From Absidia repens (taxonomy: Eukaryota; Mucoromycota; Mucoromycetes; Mucorales; Cunninghamellaceae): DNA of 64,000 nt. Positions 49,536 to 60,612 of the stretch are shown here, piece by piece. The stretch is taken from NCBI GenBank assembly GCA_002105175.1, contig MCGE01000002.1, forward strand, positions 1,302,001 to 1,366,000, in the 5' to 3' direction. How positions within the stretch are numbered: position 1 is the first letter of the stretch; each line of letters opens with the position of its first letter. Both the position numbers and the translations under genes were made by a program. Below the pieces are notes generated by a model. That model was not told the DNA's origin, did not search any database, and worked only from the letters and a program-made list of their open reading frames with translations.

Positions 49536-51288
49536 ATGTCTACTTCCGGTACGGTTCCCCAACGTTCCTCCTCCAACTCGACGCCAATCGAATCCTCCTT
49601 CAATGAAGATAAATACAAAAAGCTGAAACGAAAGTTACGTGACATTATCAAGGTAAACAAAAGGAATAAGTAAACAGAAACAAATCTGGTACTTAACATT
49701 TTCTTTATTTTGCAGACCAACGATGCAATGCTGAAGCAATATGGACAAACCAGAAAGAAGATCAAAACACTGACCTATGAAAGAAAGTAAGTACAGGGAA
49801 AGGGTGGCATACTGAAAGGTAGAATCGCTAATTTGATACATGTAAATTGATTGGCTTTTTTTTTTTTTTTTGTTTTTCTTATGTTTTTGTTTTTTGCCCT
49901 GGATAGTCTCTTGTTGGATAATATTGCTCGCATGGAACATATGGTATCATCGGACGAGAATAGCAGTGACCTACTAAGTGATATATCTGACTCTGGAAAT
50001 GATAGTGTGGTTGATGGTGATGGTAAGAAGAAGAAAAAAATAAGAAGAAAACAACATACGGTTAATAAGGCTAACCACATTCCTTCTTTGGGTGAGCAGT
50101 AAAAGATAGTGTCAAGACAATGATCAAGAAGCAACCTGAAGCTCGTCGACGTCGCGCCAAAAAAGAAATCAGCCAACATTCCGGTCAGGACAAAACAACC
50201 GTAGCATCAGCTCCTCCTAAACGATCCAAAATGTCAAAAGTGCAAGCAAAAACACGTCGCGTCCAGCCTATCGAAAGGGATGAATCCGGGAATCCAAAAT
50301 TGCCTCAGCAAATTGGCGTCTTGACTGTATTGAAACTTGGAACCATTGAACCTCATCGCGAAGCATTCCACAATGAACGATACATTTTCCCTATTGGATA
50401 TACTGTTAGCAGGTAAAGGTGCCCCTATCATTACCACTGTGAAAAAAATCATAATCAATCAATTTTCATCAACGCTTTTTTTTTAGAACCTATCCTAGTA
50501 TGGTGGATCCTGCAAACAACACGGTGATTACATCGACCATTGTTGATGGAGGTGATGGGCCAAGATTTCATGTAGAAGCTGCCGATCAGGAAGGCCAACC
50601 GATCATTGCCAACTCTGCTACTGGGGCATGGACTGTAGTGGTACGAAAAACCAATGAAATTCGTCATCGTGATCATTCAAATTCTGCCTCTGGACCTGAC
50701 TATTATGGATTCAAGCATCCCACCATCGCCAAAATGATTCAGGATTTGCCTGGCGCAAAGGAATTACAACATTATGTCTGGCAGCCCTTTGAAGAAATGG
50801 AACCCCGAGCGGCAAAGGGAGTGATGGCAGCAGCAGTGAAGAAACGGGGCAATTTGGAACAAATGGGAAATGCGAACACAAAAGGGGCGAAAGCAAAGGC
50901 GGCACGGATGGCAAGGGCAGGTGCTGAAGATGGAGCACCCTTGAAAGTGGCGACGGCGATGACTACAAACGGTGACGAAGGCGATGGTAACATTCCCGTT
51001 ACATTCGAAATGGATAGTGATACAACGGATATAACTCCTCGGGAAAATGATGCTCGCGACGATATCAGGGCAAATACACTAGGCAATGAAACTGAGGATG
51101 ACGACGATAACGACGATGGAAGTGATATGAATTTGGAAGACGATGAAGAAATTCGCCAAGTGCGATTTGGTAGCAATGGCAATTATGGTCAGCCAAATGC
51201 TGCTGTTGGCACTGGTTGGCATCAATCTACCTATCCGCTGGGTATCGAAAGTAATGAAAATATCGATGAACTGAATTCAATTGACTGA
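49536..51288 (+). CDS. FYRN/FYRC domain nuclear protein (TBRG1-like)
   Basis: Five exons join in frame: 49536-49652, 49716-49786, 49907-50022, 50100-50412 and 50487-51288, giving 472 residues. A short coiled coil is predicted at about 24-70 (YKKLKRKLRDIIK, MLKQYGQTRKKIKTL). A Lys/Arg-rich region follows. FYRN (about 170-222) contains LTVLKLGTIEPHREAFHNER, then YIFPIGY; FYRC (about 225-310) contains RFHVEAADQ and GFKHPTIAKMIQDLPGAKEL. The C-terminus is acidic. FYRN/FYRC pairs occur in TBRG1, trithorax-type methyltransferases and KDM5-type proteins; without SET or JmjC domains this matches TBRG1-like chromatin proteins. A role in chromatin regulation is inferred. Its 3' flank meets that of the P450 tail to tail. 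Confidence 0.85.
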
Positions 51289-51881
51289 TGTGGCTTTCTT
51301 GGGTGGCATCTCTTATACAGTAATTAGCTTTTATGAATCTTTACCTTCATTATTTCCCTCCTTGTCCCCCCCTCCCTCTCGTTATTCCTGTTTTTTACTG
51401 TTATTATTATATATCTATCATCTATTATCCACTACTGTTTATTACCCTTTTATCTTGCTTTTAATAGCTTCTTTACCTTAGCGTCTGTATTTTTATCTTC
51501 TGAACAATCAATAAAACAAAGGTTTTTTATACTATTCTTTATCACTGTTTTCTGAACAATCAATAAAACGAAGCTTTTTATACTATTCTTTATCACTAGA
51601 ACGTCACATTTTCTATTGTGAACTCAAGTCATATCTTTCTTTTTTATTAATGTTTTCAGATCAACGAATCGCATGATAAACAACTAATCAAATTTTCCCT
51701 TTGGAAATGTTGTTCGTCAACCATCAAACACTTGAAAGAACAAAATGTGTTGTTTTTTTTTGTCAAAGCAGTAATTTTTTATTCAAATAACGAAATAGAA
51801 CTAAAATAATGACAGAAGCAATCGTATACTAATCTAATCAAACAGTTAAGCTAAACTACACTAAACTACAATAATATAAAG
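51289..51881. other. Convergent intergenic region with a tandem duplication
   Basis: Holds both 3' UTRs of two genes that point towards each other. Two near-identical copies of about 51 bases lie at 51,498-51,599. No gene otherwise. Confidence 0.7.
51498..51599. repeat. Tandem duplication of about 51 bases containing AATAAAAC
   Basis: Both copies read TTCTGAACAATCAATAAAAC, then a short variable stretch, then TATACTATTCTTTATCACT. They differ at a few bases. Each contains a possible polyadenylation signal of the FYR-domain gene. Confidence 0.88.
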
Positions 51882-53868
51882 CTAATATCTTCTTTTGAAT
51901 ATGACTTCCAGATTTTTCGCCGACAGGATACCAACCGGACTGGTAATGACTTCTTCTTTATGAATGGTATTTTCTGGTAGTCGCCATTCGTATTTCCGCA
52001 CTATGGAAACAACAAAAAGAAAAGAAAAAGTGAGTATAATGATTTAAGATGGGTAGTAATTTTTTGTTAACAATGCTTACACAAACAAGAGAGCATCACA
52101 CGTTGTTCCTCCAAGCTAAACTGCATTCCAATACACATTCGTTGGCCATTGTAGAAAGGAGACCATGCCATACCACCAGCACTTTCCGCTTCACCACCAG
52201 CAGCAAACCGGGAAGGGTCAAAAACTTCAGGATCATGCCATACACGAGGGTTATGATGAAGATCGTAACTATTGACCACCACAGGAGTACCTTTTGGAAG
52301 ATAGACCCCTGACAATTCCGTATCCTTGCTCACCTTTCGAGGAAGACCAACAGGAGCGGGACCATTGAATCGTAAAGTTTCTTTGATAACCTGGTTGATA
52401 TAATCAAACTGCTTGATGTCTTCCAAAGTAGGTAATACGTCTCTGGGTTCGTCGCCTAGAACCTGGATCGCTTCGTCTCGTGCCTTTCGTTGGATAACAG
52501 GGTCGCGTGCAAGATAATAAATGGCAAAAGATAAAGCGTTGGCAGTGGTGTCGTGTCCAGCTATAAATACAAAAGATATATTCAGTCAAAGAGTTCAAAA
52601 AGGAGACTGTATATACTTTACCTAGGAAAAACACATTCAAGTTGCTCTTGAGTTCTTCATCGGTAAGTTCACCTTCACCAGTAAATTCACCTTCCATCAT
52701 AAGAGTCAGCAGGTCCTTTTCTTCATTATCGTCAAACTTGTTCCCATTTCGTTCGTATTTGAGTCGTAAGTTTTTGCGTTTCTTTTCAATCACCTCATTC
52801 AAAATTTCATGGAACTGATTTAGAAGCTTGTGTTTTTGTCTGCGTTCAGGGAGCAGCCAAAGGAAGTATTTGTCCAAAAAGGGAATAAAAAGTAAGTAGG
52901 TTGTGCTAATCCATTCTTGATTCCATTGTAAATCTTGACCAATTCATTATCTTCATTAGAAATAGAATCAAAGTCAAAACTGGAAAAAGCCTGATTAGTG
53001 GAAATTTTTCAAAAGAAGACGATCGGACTTCGACTTACTTGAACCCTGCTTGTCCAATCACATCTATTACAAAAAAAAAGGAACACTTTTTAGAAAAGAA
53101 AATAGATAATAATTATGAATGGCTTGCCTAATGTATATCTTTCCATAAGTAACGTAATATTTAATGGTGTCTCATTTGCTTTGTCCATGACTTTAAACAC
53201 TTTGTGAACAAGGTTGCCAAATATTTTAACGGGCTTGGCTTTATGAAAAGCAGGATTCACCAACTACAAAAAACAAATATTTTTTTTGTGAACATTAGGG
53301 GAGCTGTGATGGTTATTTTATACCGTACCTTTCTATGCTTTCTCCATTCTTCCTTTTCATTGGCAAAAACGATATTTTGGGTACCAATGAAATCATTCAG
53401 CAAAGCACCTTTTTGAGAGGTCATATTTGCTTTAGGATAGATGTCTACCATTCGAGAAAATAGATAAAAAATAAATATCGATGACTGTAAATTTATACCA
53501 TGACCTTTATTCTTACCTGTTTTTAAAAAAAACTGTTTTGCTGCTTCAGGGGTTCCAATATGTACTGTCCAACCTAACCGGTCAGGCTTTAAAACCATTG
53601 GTGCAGAGGCCTCTAGCAAAGGCACGCTCGTACTTCTAGAAATTTCGCCAAAGGATTTTTGTTGCATCACTGCCATCATTAAGAATTTGAAAAAGCTAAT
53701 ACTTGGAATATGGCGGAGCTTTCGAGGAGGATTGACTATTTTACCAACGGTTTGATAGTAAAGAACTACTAGAGAAAGAGCAGCACTGATCGACAAAATG
53801 GTGCTTCTAGATTTCGGATTGACCAACCTTTCGTTTACTTTTTCAATCAAGATATTTACTTTGTCCAT
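51882..53868 (-). CDS. Cytochrome P450 with a one-base frameshift
   Basis: Seven exons on the minus strand: 53868-53517, 53444-53329, 53263-53128, 53063-53039, 52979-52622, 52560-52081 and 52000-51882. They give about 528 residues if one extra base is assumed near 52,876-52,880. Signature motifs are intact: I-helix AGHDTTANAL, ETLR in the K helix (IKETLRFN), VFDPSRF, and the heme loop FYNGQRMCIGMQFSLEEQR, whose Cys binds iron. A membrane anchor lies near residue 25-42 (ILSISAALSLVVLYYQTV). In exon 5, YFLFPF is read in one frame and LDKYFLWLLPERRQ in the next; no splice site lies between them, and a T run of 5 instead of 6 would explain it. Intron 3 has a GC donor (GCAAGC). Substrate unknown. 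The reading may reflect a sequencing error or a recent pseudogene. Confidence 0.85.
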
Positions 53869-55094
53869 ATTTTTTTTTTTTTAATAATAGATAGAAAGAG
53901 TTGAAAAACAAAGAAATGCGACTCCCGTTCTTTTCATTTTATAGGATTCCGTTCATGCAAAGATGCTCCTCAGTCTGCCCAATCAAACGCATGGATCAGC
54001 TTCGGTGGAATTATGTCTCCGCTGGGTTTTAAAGATTCAATGAGGTATAATCGAATCCGGCAGAATAGTGTCCCCATAACTACTAGCCAATGACAAAATT
54101 TACTCTATTTATTTTTATAGTCATCCATTTTGTTTAGATCACGAGGATCAAACAGGATTTTATATTCACAACCTCAGAGTCTCATGCGAGCTTTTTTTTT
54201 TTTAACCAAGTTATAATAATAATAGAGGAGTGGTATAAGAGACCAGTCATAGCTGAAGTCCACATTCACAACTGTTGTTAAAGCCATTTTAAGCGAATAA
54301 ACAAAATGTTCCATATTGAAAGAAATAGCTAGTCAGTGAAAATTTTAAATTCCGTTCGCCTGTACAAAATGATCCATGGCAAGTGATGTTGTCCAGAGAA
54401 TATTTTATTTTGTTCGATTTTAACAGGTTTGGCTCTGTCATGTGTGAAGATTATTATATATATAATTGGTCTTGTATCTAACAAAGAAATGAACGAGAAA
54501 ATCCAAAGTGACGATGCTATTATATAGCAAACTGGCATGCCATGATTGCCATTTCTGTAATAGACTTATGATACAGTGCGTGGCTTTAGTTTGTGATAGA
54601 ATAAAAAGTAGAAAATCTACATATCATATTACAAGTACCACAATGATCAGGTACAATTTCTGCCCTATAAATCAATTTATTAGCGGGAATTGAATTTATT
54701 TATAAAAATGTACCTTTGATCTTTGACTCAAGGACCAATGAAGTGCAAAATGAGATAATAGTAATAAAGATCAACACAATAAAAGTAAATGCCCATCAAA
54801 TAAAACCAAATGGTTATTTGAGTAGAGTATTTATTATATTTGATGAACAAACAAATCGTATAGCGTGTACAAAAGGAGGCAAAAATGAAAGAATTACCCC
54901 ATTTTATTAATTTTTTGGTACCACAGCAATTCTATTTGACTGAGTTTTTATATATATATATATATTTTCTCTCTTTCTTTTTCTCTTCTTTCAACATATA
55001 AGCATTACTTCCAGTCCCTCCTCTCATTCCTTATTTCACCGGAAACCTCTCCATATACCATTATTATTACTATCTGTCCCTCTCCTCTCCTTGC
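53869..55094. promoter_or_regulatory. Divergent intergenic region P450 / phosphatase
   Basis: The 1.2 kb separates two start codons that face away from each other. TATATATATATATATATT at 54,951-54,967 lies about 130 bases before the phosphatase start. Short open frames here are A/T-rich and lack motifs. Confidence 0.5.
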
Positions 55095-57608
55095 ATGTTA
55101 TTCGATCGTCATCGCAAACTGAAACGGCAAGATGATCCTCCTGCACCAAAGAAGTCAAGCTTGGCAGATGCCTTCTTTCGTAGGCTTCCTATCGCTTTTA
55201 CGAGACGCGCTCGATCGAAAACCTCTTTATTGTCAACTATTGATACTCCTGGACTGACTTCGCTTCCTCGACAATCAACCTCTTTACCTAATGTTACTCT
55301 TGAAGCGTGCTCATCTGTATCTTCTCCACGACTGCTTGGCGCTGATTTGCCTTCTTCCTTGCCGACTACATCAAATACAACAGCAGCCCCAAATCGCCAA
55401 AACTCTTTTAGAAGGCAACGATGTGTGACCTCCACCGCTGCTCATCCGATCTTTCGCCGGCATTCACTCGTCTTCGATGACCTCCGAATTCAAAAACGAC
55501 ACTCCATTGAACCCAGACTCTATCGTCTCTCGAAACTCATCAACGACGAAAACGATACCCGCTCCAGCAACAAACAACGACATTCTTATACTTTTGGAAA
55601 ACACGAGGAAATGAAGGCGCTATCATTGAAGGATCTTGTATTGGACCCGTTACAAGAAAGGAAACTAGATCTTTTTTTGGAACAACGACGCTTACGCTCA
55701 TCACCACTAACGCCCAACAACATCGGTTCAATGACATCTGCCTTGGCAACACCTACCATCATCGTGCCTCAGCGTTCGGTTAGTCATCAACTACTCTCTC
55801 CACCAAAACACCCTTTAGTTCGGGCCCATTCAACATCATCATCATCGATTCACCAACAAGAGGATATGACACAATACTGCCACTCGCCATTGGATGCAGC
55901 TACATTGGTCGGTATGTTAGACCAGCAAAGCAAGGGACAAATGAATAGTATTATGCTGATTGATGTACGAAATCTTGTGGAATACCAAAAGCAACGGATC
56001 TGCGGCTCTCTCAACGTTAATCTGCCATCTCTCCTTATCAAACGATATCAGCGAGGGGCCGTATCGAATTTCCATCTGGAGAACTTTATAACAACTGCCG
56101 AAGGACGTGAACAGTATCTATCCCAACGATCATCGTCAACTGCTTCTACTAACACGACAACGTCAACACCATCATCAACATCAACATCACCGGAATTGGC
56201 TGCTTCAACATTGTCATCTTCACCGTCATCGCTTTCACCTTTATCTACTGTGCCTCGCTTATCACCTGGATCGTCGACATCATCCTCATCTGATACCAAT
56301 TGTAGTCTTGCGGAAAAGGACAGCATTCAACCAAACAGCAACATTAGTAACGGCACCATTTGGGTTGTTTATGATGACGATATGAATGATCAACACAAGG
56401 CGTCGCAAGCCTGGACCTTGCTCAACGTTCTATGTAAAGCAACTAGTGATACCAATGATAAAATATATTACCTTCATGGTGGATTTTACGGTAAATGAAA
56501 TTTGAACGGACAGTGATACAAAAACAAAATGATGCTGACTTTTTTCTTTCTGGAAATAGGCTTTGTCGACAATACGAACTGTGATAGTCAACGTTGGATA
56601 GAAGGAATAGGAAACGATTCGTCGATGGATTTTATTCAAGGAAGCGACGACAACAACGGCGACAGCGACATGGACTTGTTACAACAACGGCACAGTAATG
56701 GTAGAAATCGGCTGACTTTATCAACATCTACATCCTCAGGAACGTCATCCGCCCACCAAAAACGTCTCAACAAGGTGTCACCTCGGCGTTCTTTGAGTTG
56801 TACGATTGGCGATGGAAGCAAAGGACAACAACAAACAAGTCTGTTCAGTCTGGATACTCAAGCAGCAAGGGAAAATAATGCCAATGCACTAGCAAGACGA
56901 GCCAGTCGACGATCTCAACAACTACAGCAGCAACATCTTTCAATTGGTACTAATGACAGCAAAAAACGCCTTTCATTAACGACAACGGTAACTGCTTCCC
57001 TTCGTCAGAAGACTACCAGCAAGCACAATAGCAGCATTCGGCATCATCAAAACAAACGCAACGGCAACAAAAGCATCAATACGCCATCGCCATCTATACC
57101 ACCATCTTCATCTTCATCTTTATCAATACCATCATCAACCACCCAAAAACAAGCACAATCACCAACCCCATCGTCGTTGTCAACGACAGCAACAACGCCA
57201 CTATCACCACCATCTTCAACCAACTCTCTAACCACCGGTACCACTCCTCCTCTTTTGGCCCGGGTCATGGAAGAAGACTACGATGATGATGTCGCCTATG
57301 ATGATGACGATGATGTACTCGGACAAATGACAGCTGATATATCACCAAGAACGGAAACTGATTTTGATTTTACCATCTCTGAAATCATCCCTGGATTTTT
57401 ATACGTTGGACCTGAAATCGAAACAAATGACCAAGCCAATCAACTCTTGGCGCGACCTATTCGAAGAGTCTTGAACATGGCTGAAGAATGTCACGACCAA
57501 CCTTTATTACAACATCATCATGATCTAGTATATCGAAAAATTGCCGCGCGGGACACGGTAGAAATGCGGAATATAGACCATGTTATGATGGAGGCGGTTG
57601 GATTTATT

Positions 57609-57650
<42 letters not shown>

Positions 57651-58046
57651 AAAGGAAAAACAAAAACTGATTCGAGTATATATAAACATTTAATAGAGGA
57701 AGCGAAACGATACCATGAACCTATCTATGTTCATTGCAAAGCAGGAAAATCGAGGTCAGTAACGGCCATTTTGGCTTATTTGGTCAGTTGCGAACGGTGG
57801 ACATTGAAGCAATCCTATCGGCATGTCATCAAGGCTCGGCCCAATATGTCTCCCAACATTGGCTTTATTGCTGAATTGATGAAATTGGAAAATCAAGTAC
57901 ATGGTCGGGTCAGCAGCTTTATGGAAACGGATTGGCACGCGGCATCTTTATCAAGCCCAGGATTCTCTCAAGAACTGGAACAGCTTCAATTGGCTTGGGA
58001 ACACTCACCTGCGACTCCTACTCGTCCTCCTTTTCCCCTTTCTTAA
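55095..58046 (+). CDS. Dual-specificity (MAP kinase type) phosphatase with rhodanese-like domain
   Basis: Three exons join in frame: 55095-56490, 56560-57609 and 57697-58046, giving 931 residues. A rhodanese-like region lies at about 262-465 (SIMLIDVRNLVEYQKQRICG, GTIWVVYDDDMND, ending IYYLHGGF), split by Ser/Thr-rich loops and by intron 1. The DSPc domain is at about 740-895: IIPGFLYVGPE, the catalytic VHCKAGKSRSVTAILAYLVS at about 825-845, and SPNIGFIAELMKLE. This domain pair is typical of MAP kinase phosphatases; regulation of a MAPK pathway is inferred. Intron 2 starts with a 37-base A run, is 87 bases long and contains no stop in frame, so its retention would add 29 residues just before the catalytic strand. 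Splicing gives the standard FIEEAKRYHEP. Confidence 0.88.
57612..57648 (+). repeat. 37-base A run in phosphatase intron 2
   Basis: It begins one base after the GT donor. Together with the A run in MCD4 intron 5 (62,598-62,625) it forms the mirror image of the T runs that precede acceptors in other introns. Confidence 0.9.
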
Positions 58047-58289
58047 CAATGGCGAGCGACTGTACGTTATGCTTATCTTAGTTTAGTCGATTTATTTATC
58101 TGCCCCTCACCCTTTGCTCTTTTCTATTGTTATTGTTATCATTATTTGTTATTGTTTATTTTTATATTCACTCTCATCACCCACCCCTTCCATTCTTTAA
58201 AGTCTTGTTTTTTTAGACTTCCATTTAGTTTACATGTAGCGCATTTAAAATTCTTTAATAAAAAGTTCATGTTATAATGTTGATGATTT

Positions 58290-58325
<36 letters not shown>

Positions 58326-58538
58326 GGACTTTTCGACAGGTTGGGCCATTGACAAAATAAATAATAAATATTTGCCTTTTTGTTTATATGATGAATGAAA
58401 TTTTCAAATCGATCCAGATTATGGAAAGGTATTTTATCCTGGCTGTGGTATACATATGAAATATTCAAAAAAGGCGATCTCCCCAAAAGGAGGTTATGTG
58501 TCACTCAAAAAATTGGAGTGGGTATCAAACAAATTCAC

Positions 58539-58591
<53 letters not shown>

Positions 58592-59000
58592 CGCCAAGTA
58601 ATATACTAACCTTTGGTGAGTTGGACTTGTATTATTCTGGATTTCTCTAACTTTTTGTCAATCTTTCCAATTTAATCACCTCGGCTCATTTGGATATACC
58701 AGGCGGATTTTTGTCATTCTGCCAACTGATTCAACTATCAGTCTACCATTACATATAGTATTGGCCATAGTACCTCCTTCATTTCCACATAGCATTAGTC
58801 ATATTTTCTGCTTTACGTCCGCCTATGTATTTACTTTTTTGTTTTACGTTTTCACTAGACATCAATATAATTGACATAGTAATAGTCATGATTTTCTCTA
58901 CATTTCCTGTTTATATATATTTACATGTTTATTTTATTGTTATACCTCAATTGAATAAATATAAGTGATTGTAAATATTTATTGATTTGGAAAGCTGGTT
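58047..59000. other. Gene-free region with the longest T run
   Basis: T runs without interruption for 50 bases at 58,542-58,591, and TA repeats occupy 58,296-58,321. No gene is recognised. Confidence 0.65.
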
Positions 59001-60080
59001 GGGCGGTATAGCGGTAACCGATTCAAATCCCGCCCACGTGAATATTGATTTTCTCTCATTTTTTTATTTTCTTCTTTTTTTTCTTTTCTCTCCGCCATTC
59101 AACTTCTTTGAGGCTATGGTAATCTTAGATTAGTGTTAGGACTAGTTTAGAAGGGTTTTCAGATAAGGGATACAAGATGCATGGGGAAACCCTTTCATTT
59201 TGGATTCAGGATTTGGGAACCACCATTAGTTGGCTTTTGGAGTCTTCATTAGCTTAGTTTAGTGTTAGTTTGTCCATTTTTGCATATACAACTGAATAAA
59301 ATATGCTTTTTTTTTTTAAATGCTTTAATGAAAAATGTCCCATTAGTCTCTTTCGTGTTCTTGTGCAATAGATCCCTTTTTTACTACCATCACTCCTTTT
59401 GAGTGCTTCTTGTCCTTTTAGATTAGTGTTTACCTTTCTTTTGATCTCACTTCAGCCTCCTTCATTGTTATAGATCCTTCCATTAACTCCCTTGTTACAT
59501 TGGATTCTTCTCTTTTAATTTTAGTATCTACCGATATACTTCAATAAAGTATGCCTTTTTATCAACCATGCTCTGACTCATCGTACTGTGCAGTAAACAA
59601 TGTTGCTATTGTAGCGGTTTTGTGAATGTCCCACTTAACATTTGTTGTCTAATTCACCGGTTATGACTTCGTTTCCCCATAATATAAATACATTCAGATT
59701 GCACTGCGCGCGTAGCTGCTACACTAGCGCCATTTGCACCACTTTATACTTATCCATGACCTATTTCACCATTACCACTACCACCCGCAGAGGATTATTG
59801 ACTTGCTCCTGGTTCTCGGTCGCTTTATATAAAACATGACCCTATCACTCATATCCATCAACCTAGACCGTTCCACCTATACAATCTTCGCTAGGCTGAA
59901 CATATTGTATATTTTCAGCTTGTTCTTTTTTTTATTAGTTTTGCGTGTGGTGTAATATAAACAAAATGAAGCCCGGTGCCAGTTGAGTTCAAAGGACCTT
60001 CTATTAAGATACAAAAATGATGGGGTGGAGGATCTAATCTCGTTAATAACCGCACCGCAGCAACCTTCCTCTGACACTCA
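59001..60080 (+). repeat. Dispersed repeat copy E
   Basis: Forward copy. TGGGCGG at 59,000-59,007 and CCGCCCA at 59,028-59,034 could pair like an acceptor stem, and GATTCAAATCCCGCCCACGTG lies at 59,020-59,040. The core at 59,100-59,270 is close to copies B, C and D. CTTCAATAAAGTATGCCTTT occurs at 59,539. The distal end (CCAGTTGAG at about 59,979) matches copy C. It seems the most complete copy. Confidence 0.8.
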
Positions 60081-60612
60081 ATAAATCAATTTTTTGCAAT
60101 TATGTAAAAAGTACAGCAATTAAAAATCCTTTTCGCTGACTGTACCATATGATAAAGGCCATTTTGTTTTTGAAAATACTATGCAGTTTGCACTATCAAG
60201 GGCCAAATTGAAAAATAAGATAGATTGTTTAACACTAAATGAACCCAAATACTAATTGATAAAAAAAAATTAATAAAAAAACTCGGCTTCATATTTATTT
60301 GAAAAAAGCTGGCGCATAAAATCTAAAATGTCCGGTGAAGGGATGGAGACAATTTATTTGTTACAGTATGAGTTATTTTAAAAATACCAGTTACAAGACA
60401 GATTTGGTTAAATACATGGTATAAACAAGTGTTTGTTTTGCAGGAAGCACACTCCATTGGCGGCATGTTTGCAATGAGGGGTTGGAATATTTTACACCTT
60501 CCAATTATATTGAAACACCGATCCATCCAAAACCCAACTGTAATTTTGGCGGGTTGCACTTGATTTTCGCTTTTCTTTCTTCAAACTCAAATATCGTCAT
60601 CATATCAAACCA
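60081..60612. other. Intergenic region before MCD4
   Basis: A/T-rich, no gene recognised. It serves as the promoter and leader of MCD4. Confidence 0.6.

Noticed and set aside
53204..53416. Plus-strand open frame inside the P450 gene
   Set aside because: It lies antisense to P450 exons 2 and 3, whose protein motifs are clear.
57612..57696. Lysine run as a genuine part of the phosphatase
   Set aside because: Splicing with GT at 57,610 and AG at 57,696 gives the expected DSP sequence, so I treat it as an intron. Retention is kept as a separate finding.
59000..59036. A real tRNA gene at the edge of repeat copy E
   Set aside because: Only about 37 bases lie between the possible acceptor-stem halves, and there is no anticodon arm. 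It can at most be a degenerate tRNA-like head.
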